36,124 nt of DNA from an uncultured Planktomarina sp. (GTDB lineage: Bacteria > Pseudomonadota > Alphaproteobacteria > Rhodobacterales > Rhodobacteraceae), in contig CAJJBD010000043.1 of NCBI GenBank assembly GCA_905182325.1, forward strand, positions 1 to 36,124, written 5' to 3'. This document shows positions 18,035-27,425 of the stretch, piece by piece. Both the position numbers and the translations under genes were made by a program. Positions within the stretch are counted from its first letter, which is position 1, and the number at the start of each line of letters is the position of its first letter. The notes under the pieces are model-generated. The model was not told the DNA's origin. It did no database searches and saw only the letters and a program-made list of their open reading frames with translations.

Positions 18035-19498
18035 ATGTCCATCGAAGTTCGCGTGCCCACTTTGGGCGAGTCTGTCTCAGAAGCAACTGTTGCAACCTGG
18101 TTTAAAAAGCCTGGAGACCATGTTGCAGTAGACGAAATGCTTTGTGAATTAGAAACTGATAAGGTAACTGTAGAGGTACCTAGTCCAGTGGCTGGCACTG
18201 TAACTGAAATTGTTGCTCCAGAGGGCACCACCGTAAGTGTTGAAGCACTACTGGCACAGATTAGCGAAGGCGATGTTGGAAAAATAGCTGTAGCGAATAA
18301 ACAGCAACCAAATCTTTCAACTGATCAAGGTGTAGCTGTTATGGTTCCAACATTAGGTGAAAGTGTAAGCGAAGCTACAGTTGCTGAATGGTTTAAGCAG
18401 CCTGGCGATGCTGTAGCCCAAGATGAGATGCTTTGTGAACTAGAAACTGACAAAGTCAGCGTCGAAGTTCCTGCGCCGTCAGCTGGCATATTAAGCGAAA
18501 TATTAGCACAAAAAGGTAGCACAGTTCTCGCTGGCAGCCAACTAGCAACGATTGGCGGAACCGATACCAAAAATTTGGCTAAGTCCATTACAAACCCAAC
18601 TAAATTTACCGCTATGGATATTGAGGACGCTCCCTCAGCCAAGAAATTAATGGTCGAAAAAGCGATTGTTCGATCCAGTATAGTACCTACCGGTAGAGAT
18701 GGACGCGTCATGAAAGAAGATGTGGTACAGTTACCCACTAACCGTTCAGCGGCGGATACACCAGCTGCCACCAACTCACCAGCACCAGTGGATGATGCAG
18801 CACGTGAGGAGCGGGTAAAGATGACTCGTCTCCGACAGACTATTGCCCGCCGCCTCAAGGACAGCCAAAATACTGCCGCCATGCTTACCACTTATAATGA
18901 AGTGGATATGACCGCGGTGATCGGGTTGCGTAACGAATACAAAGAACTATTTCTGAAAAAGCACAAAGTAAAATTAGGATTTATGTCATTTTTCACAATA
19001 GCCTGCTGTCATGCCCTTCAGGAAGTTCCCGAAGTTAATGCAGAGGTTGAAGGTACCGATATAGTCTACAAAAACTTTGTCCACATAGGCATTGCGGCCG
19101 GCACCCCAACCGGTCTTGTAGTACCAGTTATTCGAGATGCTGACTCAATGTCATTTGCGCAGATAGAAAAAGAGATTGCAGAAAAAGGGGCCCGCGCAAG
19201 GGATGGAAAACTAACGATGGCAGAGATGCAGGGTGGTACATTTACAATTTCAAATGGTGGAGTTTACGGCTCTTTGATGTCGTCACCAATTCTAAACCCA
19301 CCACAGTCAGGTATCTTAGGGATGCACAAAATTCAAGACCGCCCAATAGCGTTAGATGGTCAAGTTGTAATCCGCCCAATGATGTATTTGGCGCTAAGTT
19401 ATGATCATAGGATAGTCGATGGCAAAGGAGCCGTGACTTTCCTCGTGAGAGTTAAAGAGGCGCTGGAAGATCCGCGCCGCTTGCTCATGGAACTTTAA
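18035..19498 (+). CDS. sucB: dihydrolipoamide succinyltransferase E2 with two lipoyl domains
   Basis: Core of the 2-oxoglutarate dehydrogenase complex. The 487-aa protein begins with two tandem lipoyl domains, with lipoyl lysines K43 and K140, both in ELETDKV. Then come an E1/E3-binding domain (about 199-232, starting APSAKKL) and the acyltransferase core (from about 257) ending with the catalytic [12 protein letters not shown]. Most SucB proteins have one lipoyl domain of about 400-430 residues total; two-domain forms are known in Rhodobacteraceae. Residues 7-49 and 104-146 match at 38 of 43 positions. The ribosome site AAAGGA lies inside the end of sucA. Confidence 0.97.
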   Translation: MSIEVRVPTLGESVSEATVATWFKKPGDHVAVDEMLCELETDKVTVEVPSPVAGTVTEIVAPEGTTVSVEALLAQISEGDVGKIAVANKQQPNLSTDQGVAVMVPTLGESVSEATVAEWFKQPGDAVAQDEMLCELETDKVSVEVPAPSAGILSEILAQKGSTVLAGSQLATIGGTDTKNLAKSITNPTKFTAMDIEDAPSAKKLMVEKAIVRSSIVPTGRDGRVMKEDVVQLPTNRSAADTPAATNSPAPVDDAAREERVKMTRLRQTIARRLKDSQNTAAMLTTYNEVDMTAVIGLRNEYKELFLKKHKVKLGFMSFFTIACCHALQEVPEVNAEVEGTDIVYKNFVHIGIAAGTPTGLVVPVIRDADSMSFAQIEKEIAEKGARARDGKLTMAEMQGGTFTISNGGVYGSLMSSPILNPPQSGILGMHKIQDRPIALDGQVVIRPMMYLALSYDHRIVDGKGAVTFLVRVKEALEDPRRLLMEL

Positions 19499-19585
19499 AA
19501 AGCCAAAAATTGATAAACAAAATATTCTAAAAAAATTAGGTGATCGAGCAAACGCCTTAACTGTTTAAATAGGAGGATAATTCTC

Positions 19586-20974
19586 GTGGCTTCATACGAC
19601 GTAATTGTAATTGGTTCCGGCCCAGGCGGCTATGTAAGTGCTATTCGCTGCGCGCAGTTGGGGTTTAAGACAGCATGCGTAGAGGGCCAGAATGCCCTAG
19701 GAGGAACATGCCTCAATGTAGGCTGTATCCCCTCGAAAGCTCTGTTACACGCTAGTCATCAGCTTCATGAAGCACAGCATAACTTTGCAAAAATGGGCCT
19801 AATAGCTGATAACCCAGTAGTCGACTGGACCAAAATGCAAGGATACAAATCAGAAGTAATCGAGGGCAACACCCAAGGTATTGAATTTTTATTTAAGAAG
19901 AACAAAATTGATTGGTTAAAGGGTTGGGCAACAATCCCTAGTGTTGGAAAAGTTCTTATTGGCGACGAAACACACACAGCCAAACATATTATTATCGCAA
20001 GTGGATCAGAACCCTCTACTCTTCCAGGAATTGAAATTGACGAAAAAATAGTTGTTACCTCCACGGGGGCTCTCGCCTTAGACAAAATACCTAAAAAAAT
20101 GATTGTAATAGGTGCAGGCGTAATAGGTCTTGAGCTTGGGTCGGTGTACGCCCGATTGGGCGCTGAAGTAGAAATTATAGAATTTCTAGATGAAATTACT
20201 CCAGGCATGGATGTAGAAATTCAAAAGAACTTTCAACGTATATTGAAAAAACAAGGCCTCAAATTCACTATGGGCGCGGCTGTTCAATCAGTTTCTGTTA
20301 ACGACAAAATAGCTAAAGTTAATTATTTAAAGCGAAAAAAAGATACCGAACATGAGGTTGAAGCTGACGTGGTATTAGTGGCCACAGGCCGAAAACCATT
20401 CACGGATGGGCTAGGCCTTGAAGCTCTTGGTATAGCAATCACTGCAGGTGGCCAGATCGAAACTGATAATCATTATTCAACAAATATTTCAGGAATTTAT
20501 GCTATTGGAGACGCCATAACTGGGCCCATGTTGGCTCATAAGGCTGAAGATGAAGGCATGGCTGTGGCTGAAGTTTTAGCTGGCCAAGCCGGGCACGTAA
20601 ACTACGGTGTAATTCCTGGCGTAATCTACACGCATCCAGAAGTTGCTAGTGTGGGGCTAACAGAGGAGCAATTAAAAGAAACTAACCATAATTATAAAGT
20701 AGGCAAGTTTTCGTTTATGGGTAATGGCCGTGCAAAAGCTAACTTTGCAAGCGAAGGGTTTGTAAAAATTATTGCGGACGTAACGACAGATCGGATCTTA
20801 GGGGCACATATTATAGGGCCAATGGCGGGCGATTTGATACATGAAATTTGTGTTGCAATGGAGTTTGGCGCAGCCTCTGAGGATCTTGCACGGACTTGCC
20901 ATGCCCATCCAACTTACTCAGAGGCTGTACGCGAAGCCGCTTTGGCTTGTGGCAATGGCGCCATTCATAGCTGA
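19586..20974 (+). CDS. lpd: dihydrolipoamide dehydrogenase E3
   Basis: FAD enzyme that reoxidises the dihydrolipoyl arms of SucB and makes NADH. The 462-aa protein shows the FAD motif [13 protein letters not shown], the redox disulfide C42/C47 in [13 protein letters not shown], a second dinucleotide fold [17 protein letters not shown], and the C-terminal catalytic pair H441/E446 in [10 protein letters not shown]. Translation starts at GTG 19586 after a perfect AGGAGG (19571-19576). It lies 87 bp after sucB, last in the suc block, and is convergent with gntR with only 8 bp between their ends. It may serve other 2-oxoacid dehydrogenases unless they have their own E3. Confidence 0.97.
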   Translation: MASYDVIVIGSGPGGYVSAIRCAQLGFKTACVEGQNALGGTCLNVGCIPSKALLHASHQLHEAQHNFAKMGLIADNPVVDWTKMQGYKSEVIEGNTQGIEFLFKKNKIDWLKGWATIPSVGKVLIGDETHTAKHIIIASGSEPSTLPGIEIDEKIVVTSTGALALDKIPKKMIVIGAGVIGLELGSVYARLGAEVEIIEFLDEITPGMDVEIQKNFQRILKKQGLKFTMGAAVQSVSVNDKIAKVNYLKRKKDTEHEVEADVVLVATGRKPFTDGLGLEALGIAITAGGQIETDNHYSTNISGIYAIGDAITGPMLAHKAEDEGMAVAEVLAGQAGHVNYGVIPGVIYTHPEVASVGLTEEQLKETNHNYKVGKFSFMGNGRAKANFASEGFVKIIADVTTDRILGAHIIGPMAGDLIHEICVAMEFGAASEDLARTCHAHPTYSEAVREAALACGNGAIHS

Positions 20975-20982
20975 GAAATTTA

Positions 20983-21627
20983 TTAATGGGCCAACATCCG
21001 CAAACCTTGAGTTACGTCGGCACGCACAGCCACGCGCAACCCTGGCTCGTCACCTGCCTTGAGCGCTGCCAATATTAGTTTGTGGTTGGCTGGTGGGTCT
21101 TTCCGCTGGAGGCGACCGTAGAGAGCACGCATTGTTGGACCCATTTGCAACCAAACCGTTTCTACCGTAGCTAACATTGCCGGTGCCTGCGCGCGAAGAT
21201 AGAGAGTACGATGAAATTCTAGATTGGTTTTGATATAATCTACTGCGTCAGATTTAGCCACAGCTACTGCAATCGCGTTGTTAATATTCTGTAATCGCTC
21301 TACTAACGCCAAGTGTGCACGTGGTAGAGCCCGGGAGGCTAATTCAACTTCAATAAGGGCGCGTAGAGAGGCTAACTCTTCTATTCGGTCATTTGAAAGT
21401 TCTGGAGTTTGAAATCTACCAGTAACAGAGATACTCAGGGCACCCTCTGCCGCCAAACGTTTTAATGCTTCCCGCACAGGTGTAATAGAAACGTCAAATT
21501 CCGCAGCTATTCCCCTAAGGGTCATCGCTTGAGCAGGCTTCACCTCCCCGTACATAATGCGCTTACGCAATATACGAAACAGCTGATCATGGGTTGCTAA
21601 GTAGGTATCTTCTAGCTTCTCTGACAT
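20983..21627 (-). CDS. GntR-family regulator, FCD type, probable suc operon regulator
   Basis: A 214-aa DNA-binding protein. An N-terminal winged helix-turn-helix (about 12-70) contains MTLRGIAAEFDVSITPVREA, standard for GntR, and an all-helical C-terminal FCD ligand domain follows, with EFHRTLY and NHKLILAAL supplying probable metal or ligand histidines. The ligand is unknown; a TCA intermediate would fit. The ATG at 21627 has AAAGG in front, and the palindrome TGTGATCACA overlaps this region, which implies self-repression. The same 12-base sequence lies upstream of sucC. The gene sits tail to tail with lpd. The target assignment is inference from the shared operator and location. Confidence 0.88.
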   Translation of the reverse strand: MSEKLEDTYLATHDQLFRILRKRIMYGEVKPAQAMTLRGIAAEFDVSITPVREALKRLAAEGALSISVTGRFQTPELSNDRIEELASLRALIEVELASRALPRAHLALVERLQNINNAIAVAVAKSDAVDYIKTNLEFHRTLYLRAQAPAMLATVETVWLQMGPTMRALYGRLQRKDPPANHKLILAALKAGDEPGLRVAVRADVTQGLRMLAH

Positions 21628-21632
21628 GGGCC

Positions 21633-21644
21633 TTTGTGATCACA
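21633..21644. promoter_or_regulatory. GntR-type operator upstream of gntR
   Basis: TTTGTGATCACA, identical to operator 1 of sucC, ends 5 bases before the gntR ATG and abuts or overlaps its AAAGG ribosome site. A consensus TTGACA reads on the minus strand at 21661-21656, but no good -10 follows. A CACAC half-site lies at 21651-21655, separated from the palindrome by a T-run, much as in the sucC region. Confidence 0.62.
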
Positions 21645-21668
21645 TTTTTTCACACTGTCAAATTAGAA

Positions 21669-22382
21669 CTATTTAAACTGATAACTATGTAAAACTTCAC
21701 CGTGAACCTTCAACCAAGTTCGTTGATGGTCATAATTAGGAAAAAGTTGTTCCACTACAGACCAAAAGTTCGCTGAATGGTTCATTTCCACTAAATGGGC
21801 CACTTCATGTGCACAAACATAATCTAATACATCAGGAGGTGCCATAATCAACCTCCACGAGTAACTTATGTTACCTCTCGTAGAGCATGATCCCCACCTC
21901 GATATTGTATCACGCAATGTAAGCTTCCCGTATGACTGGCCCAACGCCTCTGCATAATGATCTGTGGCTGCACTTAAGGCTTGGCGTGCTTGAAATTTTA
22001 AAAATACTTTTGCTCGGGAAGCAATTACTGATTGAGGACCCGGTACAGTTAGAACTGAACCTACTTGCATCACCTTTTTACCGTCGCCCATACGTATGTT
22101 GAATTTTTCACCTTTATAAAGAAGTTGGCTGCCAGCACATACTGGAGTATTTTTTGGTAGAGCCACCAAATTCTCTCTAATCCAGGATTCTTTTTCTATT
22201 AAAAAGCATTTTGCCTGTGCAATTGGGCAGGATATTGGCAAACTCAAAGTCACCAATCCTTTTATCCGCGAAATACGAAGTGACATTCGCCGCGACCGCT
22301 TAGATCTGCGCAAAACGACACTAATTTGGGGGTTTCCTGGTAAGAGCACTATCTGTTCCATAGAAATTGATGCAGAATTCAT
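21669..22382 (-). CDS. YgjP/DUF45-family zinc metallopeptidase-like protein
   Basis: A 237-aa protein with the M48-like motif HEVAHLVEMNHSANFW: zinc histidines H192 and H196 with catalytic E193, and a third histidine H202 in the position kept by this family. WGSCSTRGNISYSWRL (163-178) is the second conserved block of YgjP/SprT-like proteins. No signal peptide or membrane segment is seen, so it is probably cytoplasmic. Substrate and role are unknown. It starts divergently from the TIGR02300 gene and ends 42 bp upstream of the gntR start on the same strand. Confidence 0.85.
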   Translation of the reverse strand: MNSASISMEQIVLLPGNPQISVVLRRSKRSRRMSLRISRIKGLVTLSLPISCPIAQAKCFLIEKESWIRENLVALPKNTPVCAGSQLLYKGEKFNIRMGDGKKVMQVGSVLTVPGPQSVIASRAKVFLKFQARQALSAATDHYAEALGQSYGKLTLRDTISRWGSCSTRGNISYSWRLIMAPPDVLDYVCAHEVAHLVEMNHSANFWSVVEQLFPNYDHQRTWLKVHGEVLHSYQFK

Positions 22383-22479
22383 ACAAGATATCCATTAATT
22401 AATAGATTCACCTTTGACACTGGCCATTCTCTATGTCACTCGGCATGGATTGTCACCGAATTACTAGAGGGGGTAACCC

Positions 22480-22800
22480 ATGCCAGAAGCAGAATGGGGT
22501 ACTAAACGTATCTGCCCAACTACCAGTCAGCGTTTTTATGATCTAAATAAAGATCCGATCGTGAGCCCCTACACGGGCGAAGTCGTTTCTGTAGATTCAA
22601 ACAAAGGTCGAACGATGGTTGCCGACGCTCAAGATGCTCAAACCAAAAAGATGGAAGAAGCCGAGGCAGAAGCTGAAAACGTTGTATTGGAAGACGATGT
22701 TGAGGAAGATTTGGGTGATGATGTACTTGATGATGATGATGATGAGACTGTTTCGCTTGATGAGATAACTGATGTTGCCGCGGAAGACGACGACAGTTAA
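22480..22800 (+). CDS. TIGR02300-family alphaproteobacterial protein of unknown function
   Basis: A 106-aa protein with the conserved N-terminal core KRICPTTSQRFYDLNKDPIV followed by SPYTGEVV, and a very acidic C-terminal tail (from about residue 65, with runs of Asp and Glu). This matches the alphaproteobacterial TIGR02300 family, whose function is not known. A strong GAGGGGGTAACCC precedes the ATG. The cysteine plus short aromatic block resembles half a zinc ribbon, but only one cysteine is present. The acidic tail suggests binding to a basic partner such as nucleic-acid-binding proteins; that is inference only. Confidence 0.88.
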   Translation: MPEAEWGTKRICPTTSQRFYDLNKDPIVSPYTGEVVSVDSNKGRTMVADAQDAQTKKMEEAEAEAENVVLEDDVEEDLGDDVLDDDDDETVSLDEITDVAAEDDDS

Positions 22801-22859
22801 AATTTCACTCTTGGCAAATTGATTTAGAATTGATCATTATCTAAAAATATTGCACTAAA

Positions 22860-22935
22860 GGGCTCTTAGCTCAGCTGGGAGAGCGCCTGCATGGCATGCA
22901 GGAGGTCAGCGGTTCGATCCCGCTAGGGTCCACCA
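22860..22935 (+). tRNA. tRNA-Ala (GGC)
   Basis: A 76-nt tRNA with encoded CCA. The acceptor GGGCTCT pairs with AGGGTCC through two G-T wobbles. The anticodon stem CCTGC/GCAGG encloses ATGGCAT, giving anticodon GGC. The T arm holds GGTTCGATCC. The gene is followed by a 484-bp gene-free stretch and then two decayed genes. Confidence 0.96.
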
Positions 22936-23419
22936 TTTCACTAAAAAACTAAATTAAATCAATGGGGATGAGCAATGGAACTCAAACCTGACCTGAATTA
23001 TATAAATAGGTTTAGCAAAAAGTATTCCATAAACAAATAAAAAATTTTGGTGGCATCACAGTCCTAGAGCAGTGATTACTTAGCTCAATAAAACTGGGCG
23101 AGTAGCCAAGCCCTCGGCTTCTTAGAAATGCCAGGACCATCACAAGTCAGATCCCTACCCCATTGCGCTTTTGGCAGACCAGAGTGGCCAAGCGGGGTAA
23201 CCAGAGCTAAAATATAATATGCATGTTATCGTAATTACATTTAGCGACAAGCACATATGCCTATAAAAACATGTATCAGATTGTATCTATATATAATTGT
23301 ATTTTATTATTGAGAAAGTTAACGATCCTAGAGAATGTGAAAGAACAACTACCTTTTTTTGTAGTTTTTTTATTGTGAGTGAACATTTTCTAAAGCCAAA
23401 ACTATAGGGAGGGCTAGCG
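22936..23419. other. gene-free stretch after tRNA-Ala
   Basis: No open frame with family resemblance was found. The left and right thirds are AT-rich; the middle (about 23045-23210) is more mixed and contains a piece resembling the D arm of a class II tRNA (GTGGCCAAGCGGGGTAAC, near 23184) without the rest of a cloverleaf. A weak hairpin with a T-tract (AACTAC, 8-nt loop, GTAGTT, then Ts, 23347-23371) could be an old terminator. No repeat of the tRNA-Ala 3' end was seen that would mark an integration site. The stretch looks like eroded sequence continuous with the pseudogenes that follow. Confidence 0.5.
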
Positions 23420-24503
23420 ATGCTGAAGCAACTAAGATTGGGGAGACAGGGATTTGTCACCTCCGAGCAAGGCATTTATATGATGTCTATCGGCATAACT
23501 ATGGATAAAACAGATTTATACGGAAAAAAAATGATATAACCGTTAATTGCGTGTCTACACTGATCGAACGCTGCGTCGACGCTGGCGTAACTCACTTTGA
23601 TACTGCTCAAGCATACAAAAATTTATGGTCTATGTTTATAGGTTCATAGTTTTTTCTAGCAAACTCTTCTGAACAGAAAATGAAACCAGGCCTCGCGATC
23701 ACGGAGGGCAAATGACAGATAGCCACTAAAGTTCCCCCACCTGGTGGTAAGGCTCACGTAAAGGAAGCATGTTATCAATCTTGACGAGGCTTAGGGGTAG
23801 AATGCATAGATCTGTACTATCTTCATCAAATTGACTCCAAAATCCCTATCGAAGTTACAATGGAAGCAATGAACTAACTAATTGCAGAGGGCAGAATCAA
23901 GTATGTTGGAATATCTGAAGCCTCAATATCAACAGTTCGCCGCGCCCATGCAGTGTGTCCACTGACATGCGTTCAAATGGAATGGTCACTGTATGCGCGC
24001 GACTTAGAAGACGAGATTGTGCCATTGTGTGCAGAACTCAGGATTGGGATAGTGGCGTACGCACCAATGGGGCGGGGAATGCTAGCAGACACGTCGCTCA
24101 ATGTTTCTAAGGTGGGTTTTATGGATTTTCGCAAGATGGGTAAAGTAAGATACGTGGCAAAAGACGGAGAGCGCCAACTGGCGCAAGCGCTTGAGAACCT
24201 CACCAATAAAAAGGTGTCTCCATAGCCACTTTAAGCCTCGCATGGTTGCAAAAGAAGGGTCGTGACCTACTAAAAGGGGCGGGTATTCCACCCATACCTG
24301 GCACCGCAAACCCAACTCACATGGTGGAGAATGTAAAGCCAGTCCCGCTATCATACACCCTGACTAAAAAGGATATGCAGGCGATAGAAGAATACATTCC
24401 CAGAGAGGCAATGACGGGTGTCTCCCGATATGTTGGTAGCTTTGCAAAAGATGTTTTTAGCGCTGAAAATAACATCACGTTCGAGGAATGGAAAAGTAAA
24501 TAA
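23420..24503 (+). pseudogene. aldo/keto reductase, multiply disrupted
   Basis: Pieces of an NADPH-dependent aldo/keto reductase can be followed in order: MLKQLRLGRQGF (start 23420), then after a frameshift near 23537 ERCVDAGVTHFDTAQAY, GVECIDLYYLHQ, EGRIKYVGISEAS, RRAHAVCPLTCVQMEWSLY, IVAYAPMGRGML, and after a second frameshift near 24222 IATLSLAWLQKKG, GIPPIPGTAN to the end. In the middle frame there are stops at 23647 (TAG), 23713 (TGA), 23782 (TGA) and 23875 (TAA). The catalytic tyrosine region (FDTAQAY) and LYYLHQ are still recognisable, so decay is fairly recent. The gene keeps its terminator just downstream. It cannot make an active enzyme. Confidence 0.93.
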
Positions 24504-24506
24504 AAC

Positions 24507-24528
24507 CAGACAATCGATTGTCTGTTTT
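24507..24528 (+). terminator. intrinsic terminator of the aldo/keto reductase pseudogene
   Basis: CAGACAA, loop TCGA, TTGTCTG and then TTTT. The 18-base core is a perfect palindrome starting 3 bp after the pseudogene's stop codon. A on the left and T on the right flank it, so it could work in both directions. Confidence 0.72.
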
Positions 24529-24530
24529 CA

Positions 24531-24559
24531 ACTGTGCAAAGCCAGCAGCTTCGCACAGT
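24531..24559. other. second hairpin upstream of the MBL-fold gene
   Basis: ACTGTGC and GCACAGT form a 7-bp outer stem, AAGC and GCTT a 4-bp inner stem, with one mismatch between them and a 5-nt loop. It directly follows the terminator at 24507-24528 and precedes the lipoprotein gene by 64 bp. With no T-tract after it, it may be a 5' leader structure, an operator or a backup terminator. Confidence 0.35.
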
Positions 24560-24623
24560 AGCGTCTTCTTGCTTGTATTATGCAATTAGCTACTTTGTGT
24601 ACTGTTTTTAAGGAAATTACAAA

Positions 24624-25775
24624 ATGAAGCGTAAAGCTCGTGGGTATAGAAAATTGATGGCTTTATTTGTAATATTATTTATATTAAATTTTGGATTTGG
24701 CGTACTGACAAGTTGTCAGCAATTTGGGGCAAACCCATCCGGGGACTATCTCAATATTATAAAGGCATCTCCAAACTACGACGTCGGAAAAGGCCAGTTT
24801 GTAAATTTAATAACGATGAGCAATATTGGCGATGATGTAAATTTCTGGGACGACCCTTTCGGGCGGGTCACGCCAAATTATTTGTTTAATTCGAATAAAA
24901 CCTCACCAAATACACTGATGCCCGAGGCTCAAAACGCCAATATGCTGGAATTTTCTAACAGCAAGTTGGATATTAAGTTTATATGGCTAGGACACTCAAC
25001 TATTTTGCTTTCAATAAATGGTTAAACAATTCTTGTTGACCCTATTTTCTTAAATAGTGCCGCCCCTGTTTCATTTATCAACAAGCGTTTTCAGCCTCCA
25101 GTAATTGCCTTAGATGAATTGCCTAGGGTAGACTATATCCTGATATCAAACGATCACTATGACCACCTTGATATGGAAACTATCCAGTATTTTGGTAATA
25201 AAAAAATAACTTTTATTCTTCCCCTTGGAGTGGGTTCGCACCTACGACGCTGGGGTGTTGAGCAGTCAAAAATCACTGAGATCGATTGGTGGGGTCAAGT
25301 TGACATGGGAGACCTTTCATTCATCGGAGCGCCAACAAAGTATTTTTCAGGTAGGTTAGGAGCGATCTCTACAATGGAGACGCTGTGGTCGTCATGGGTA
25401 ATAAAAAGTTCGGAAAACAGCGTCTACCTCAGTGGAGATTCAGGCTATGATACCCACTACAAAGAAATTGGCGATAAACTAGGCCCGTTCGATGTTGTTT
25501 TCATGGACAGTGGCCAATATAATGAACGCTGGCGAACAGTCCATAATATGCCCGACGAAGTGATCAAAGGGTTTAACGATCTTGGTGGACGCTATCTGGT
25601 GCCAGTGCATTGGGGCATGTTCAACATGTCGTTACATAACTGGTTCGATCCAGCCGCTGAGGTAACGGCGAGATCCAGACAAAACGACATTCAGCTGATT
25701 ACACCACGCCTCGGCAAGCTAATTTCATTGGACGACCCACCACCGTTTGATGAGTGGTGGACGGGAGTAGACTAG
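24624..25775 (+). pseudogene. MBL-fold metallohydrolase lipoprotein with an internal stop
   Basis: One continuous frame of 383 codons, broken by a single TAA at 25023-25025 (codon 134) within what should read LSINGxTILVDPIF. The start region encodes a basic N-terminus, a hydrophobic stretch and a lipobox-like LTSC, so the ancestor was a lipoprotein. The remainder matches the NAPE-PLD/UlaG-like branch of metallo-beta-lactamase-fold hydrolases: FIWLGHSTILLS, DELPRVDYILIS, SGDSGYD, PVHWGMF. The metal motif HxHxDH reads N-D-H-Y-D-H, with N176 replacing the first histidine (AAC for CAC). Stop plus lost ligand indicate a recently inactivated gene. AAGGAAATTACAAA still precedes the ATG. Confidence 0.9.
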
Positions 25776-25909
25776 AAAGAAATCAAATGATTGATGTCAA
25801 TTTAGTAAAAGAGATAATTTTTAAACAACAAAAGCCAATTCCTAAAAGAGTTTATTCTAATACTTTTAATGAATTTGGGTATTAACATGTATCGTGTTTA
25901 AAAGGACTT

Positions 25910-27385
25910 CTAAGTCAACGTACGCCGAACAGCGTCCCGCCAACCATCGTAAAGTGTATCTCGATCTTGATTAGACATTTGCGGCTCAAATCGCCGATCT
26001 AGGACCCATCTTTGAGCAAAGGTATCTTGTTCTGGGTAGACACCTGATTTTGAACCGGCCAGCCAAGCTACGCCCAAAGCTGTAGTTTCAAGAACTTCTG
26101 GACGGTCGACCGGAGCATCTAAAATATCTGCTAAAAACTGCATCGTCCAATCACTCGCTGTCATACCCCCATCAACCCGTAGGACCGATGTATTTTTGTC
26201 GCCCACATCACCCTGCATAGCTAGAAGCAAATCACGCGTTTGATAGCCAACACTCTGCAATGCCGCTTTTGCGATTTCATTGGGCCCAGAATTACGAGTT
26301 AAGCCAAAGATAGATCCACGACACTCAGAATCCCAGTATGGAGCTCCTAACCCAGTGAATGCTGGTACTAGATACAATGACTGGGTCGCATCAGCATTTA
26401 GAGCCATATTTTCTGTTTCGTCAGCCTTCTTGATTATTCCAATTCCATCACGCATCCACTGTACGACTGACCCAGCTATGAAAATTGAGCCTTCCAGCGC
26501 ATATGTTGGTCGCCCATCAAACTGATAGGCAATCGTGCCTAATAAGCGGTTTTTCGATTTGACCAAAACAGACCCTGTATTTAACAAGGCAAAACATCCA
26601 GTTCCATACGTAGATTTCAGCATACCAGGGGTAAAACAAGCCTGTCCGATAGTGGCTGCTTGTTGATCACCAGCCACACCGTGGATTGGTATATTTCCAC
26701 CAAAACATTTAGTATTTCCAAAGTTCGCAGCACAATCATTTACTGTCGGTAAGATGCTCATGGGAATGTTTAAAAGGTCACAGATTTCTGGGTCCCATTG
26801 ACCTTTTACGATATCATACATCATTGTCCGAGCCGCATTTGTCGCATCAGTTACGTGAGATGCTCCATTAGTCATTTTCCAGATCAAATAACTATCTATC
26901 GTACCAAATAATAGTTTGCCCCTTTGAGCAGCTGATTTTGCGCCATCCACATTTTCCAAGAGCCAATTGACTTTGGTACCAGAAAAGTATGGATCGATCA
27001 GTAAACCAGTTTTATCCACAATCATTGGGCCATGCCCCGCGGAGCGAAGTGTCTCACAATAGGAAGCTGTCCTACGATCTTGCCAAACGATAGCCCTGAA
27101 AATTGGGATGCCTGAATTTCGGTCCCACAACACAGTGGTTTCTCGTTGGTTTGTGATTCCAATTGATGCAAGATTTTCCGGCTTACATGATGCTTTATTC
27201 ATCACGTCACGAACGGTTGCCATAACCGAGCCCCAAATCTCCTCGGCATCGTGCTCAACCCATCCAGATCGAGGGTAATGCTGGGTTAACTCCTGCTGGC
27301 TGGTAAAGGCAGGCTGCATATTTTGATCGAACAAAATAGCTCTGGTAGAAGTGGTGCCTTGATCTATGGCTAAAACAAAGGTCAT
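25910..27385 (-). CDS. glpK: glycerol kinase
   Basis: Phosphorylates glycerol to sn-glycerol 3-phosphate using ATP. The 491-aa protein begins [20 protein letters not shown], the phosphate-1 motif of the FGGY/ASKHA fold; [25 protein letters not shown] and [20 protein letters not shown] are further family blocks. glpF, glpD and glpR are not nearby. It is 40 bp downstream of rlmE on the same strand and may be read from the ppx-rlmE promoter; a GGATATTAG precedes the ATG. Confidence 0.97.
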   Translation of the reverse strand: MTFVLAIDQGTTSTRAILFDQNMQPAFTSQQELTQHYPRSGWVEHDAEEIWGSVMATVRDVMNKASCKPENLASIGITNQRETTVLWDRNSGIPIFRAIVWQDRRTASYCETLRSAGHGPMIVDKTGLLIDPYFSGTKVNWLLENVDGAKSAAQRGKLLFGTIDSYLIWKMTNGASHVTDATNAARTMMYDIVKGQWDPEICDLLNIPMSILPTVNDCAANFGNTKCFGGNIPIHGVAGDQQAATIGQACFTPGMLKSTYGTGCFALLNTGSVLVKSKNRLLGTIAYQFDGRPTYALEGSIFIAGSVVQWMRDGIGIIKKADETENMALNADATQSLYLVPAFTGLGAPYWDSECRGSIFGLTRNSGPNEIAKAALQSVGYQTRDLLLAMQGDVGDKNTSVLRVDGGMTASDWTMQFLADILDAPVDRPEVLETTALGVAWLAGSKSGVYPEQDTFAQRWVLDRRFEPQMSNQDRDTLYDGWRDAVRRTLT

Positions 27386-27425
27386 CTAATATCCATTCAG
27401 CACTAATTAGCGTTATTTAGTTTGC

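Noticed and set aside
21633-21661. TTGACA upstream of gntR as a full sigma-70 promoter
   Set aside because: The hexamer at 21661-21656 is perfect, but the sequence 17 bases on is CACAAA, not a -10, and would give almost no leader. Mentioned only with the operator.
23180-23212. tRNA-like piece (GTGGCCAAGCGGGGTAAC) after tRNA-Ala
   Set aside because: It resembles the D arm of a class II tRNA, but no anticodon stem, variable arm, T arm or matching acceptor strand follows. Kept only as a note in the description of the gene-free stretch.
23713-23784. Selenocysteine reading of two TGA codons in the aldo/keto reductase remnant
   Set aside because: TAG and TAA stops and two frameshifts are also present, so recoding cannot rescue the frame.
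25023-25025. Possible recoding or readthrough of the stop in the MBL-fold gene
   Set aside because: The codon is TAA, not TGA or TAG, and there is no stem-loop directly after it that would suggest recoding. The lost metal ligand also argues for a dead gene.
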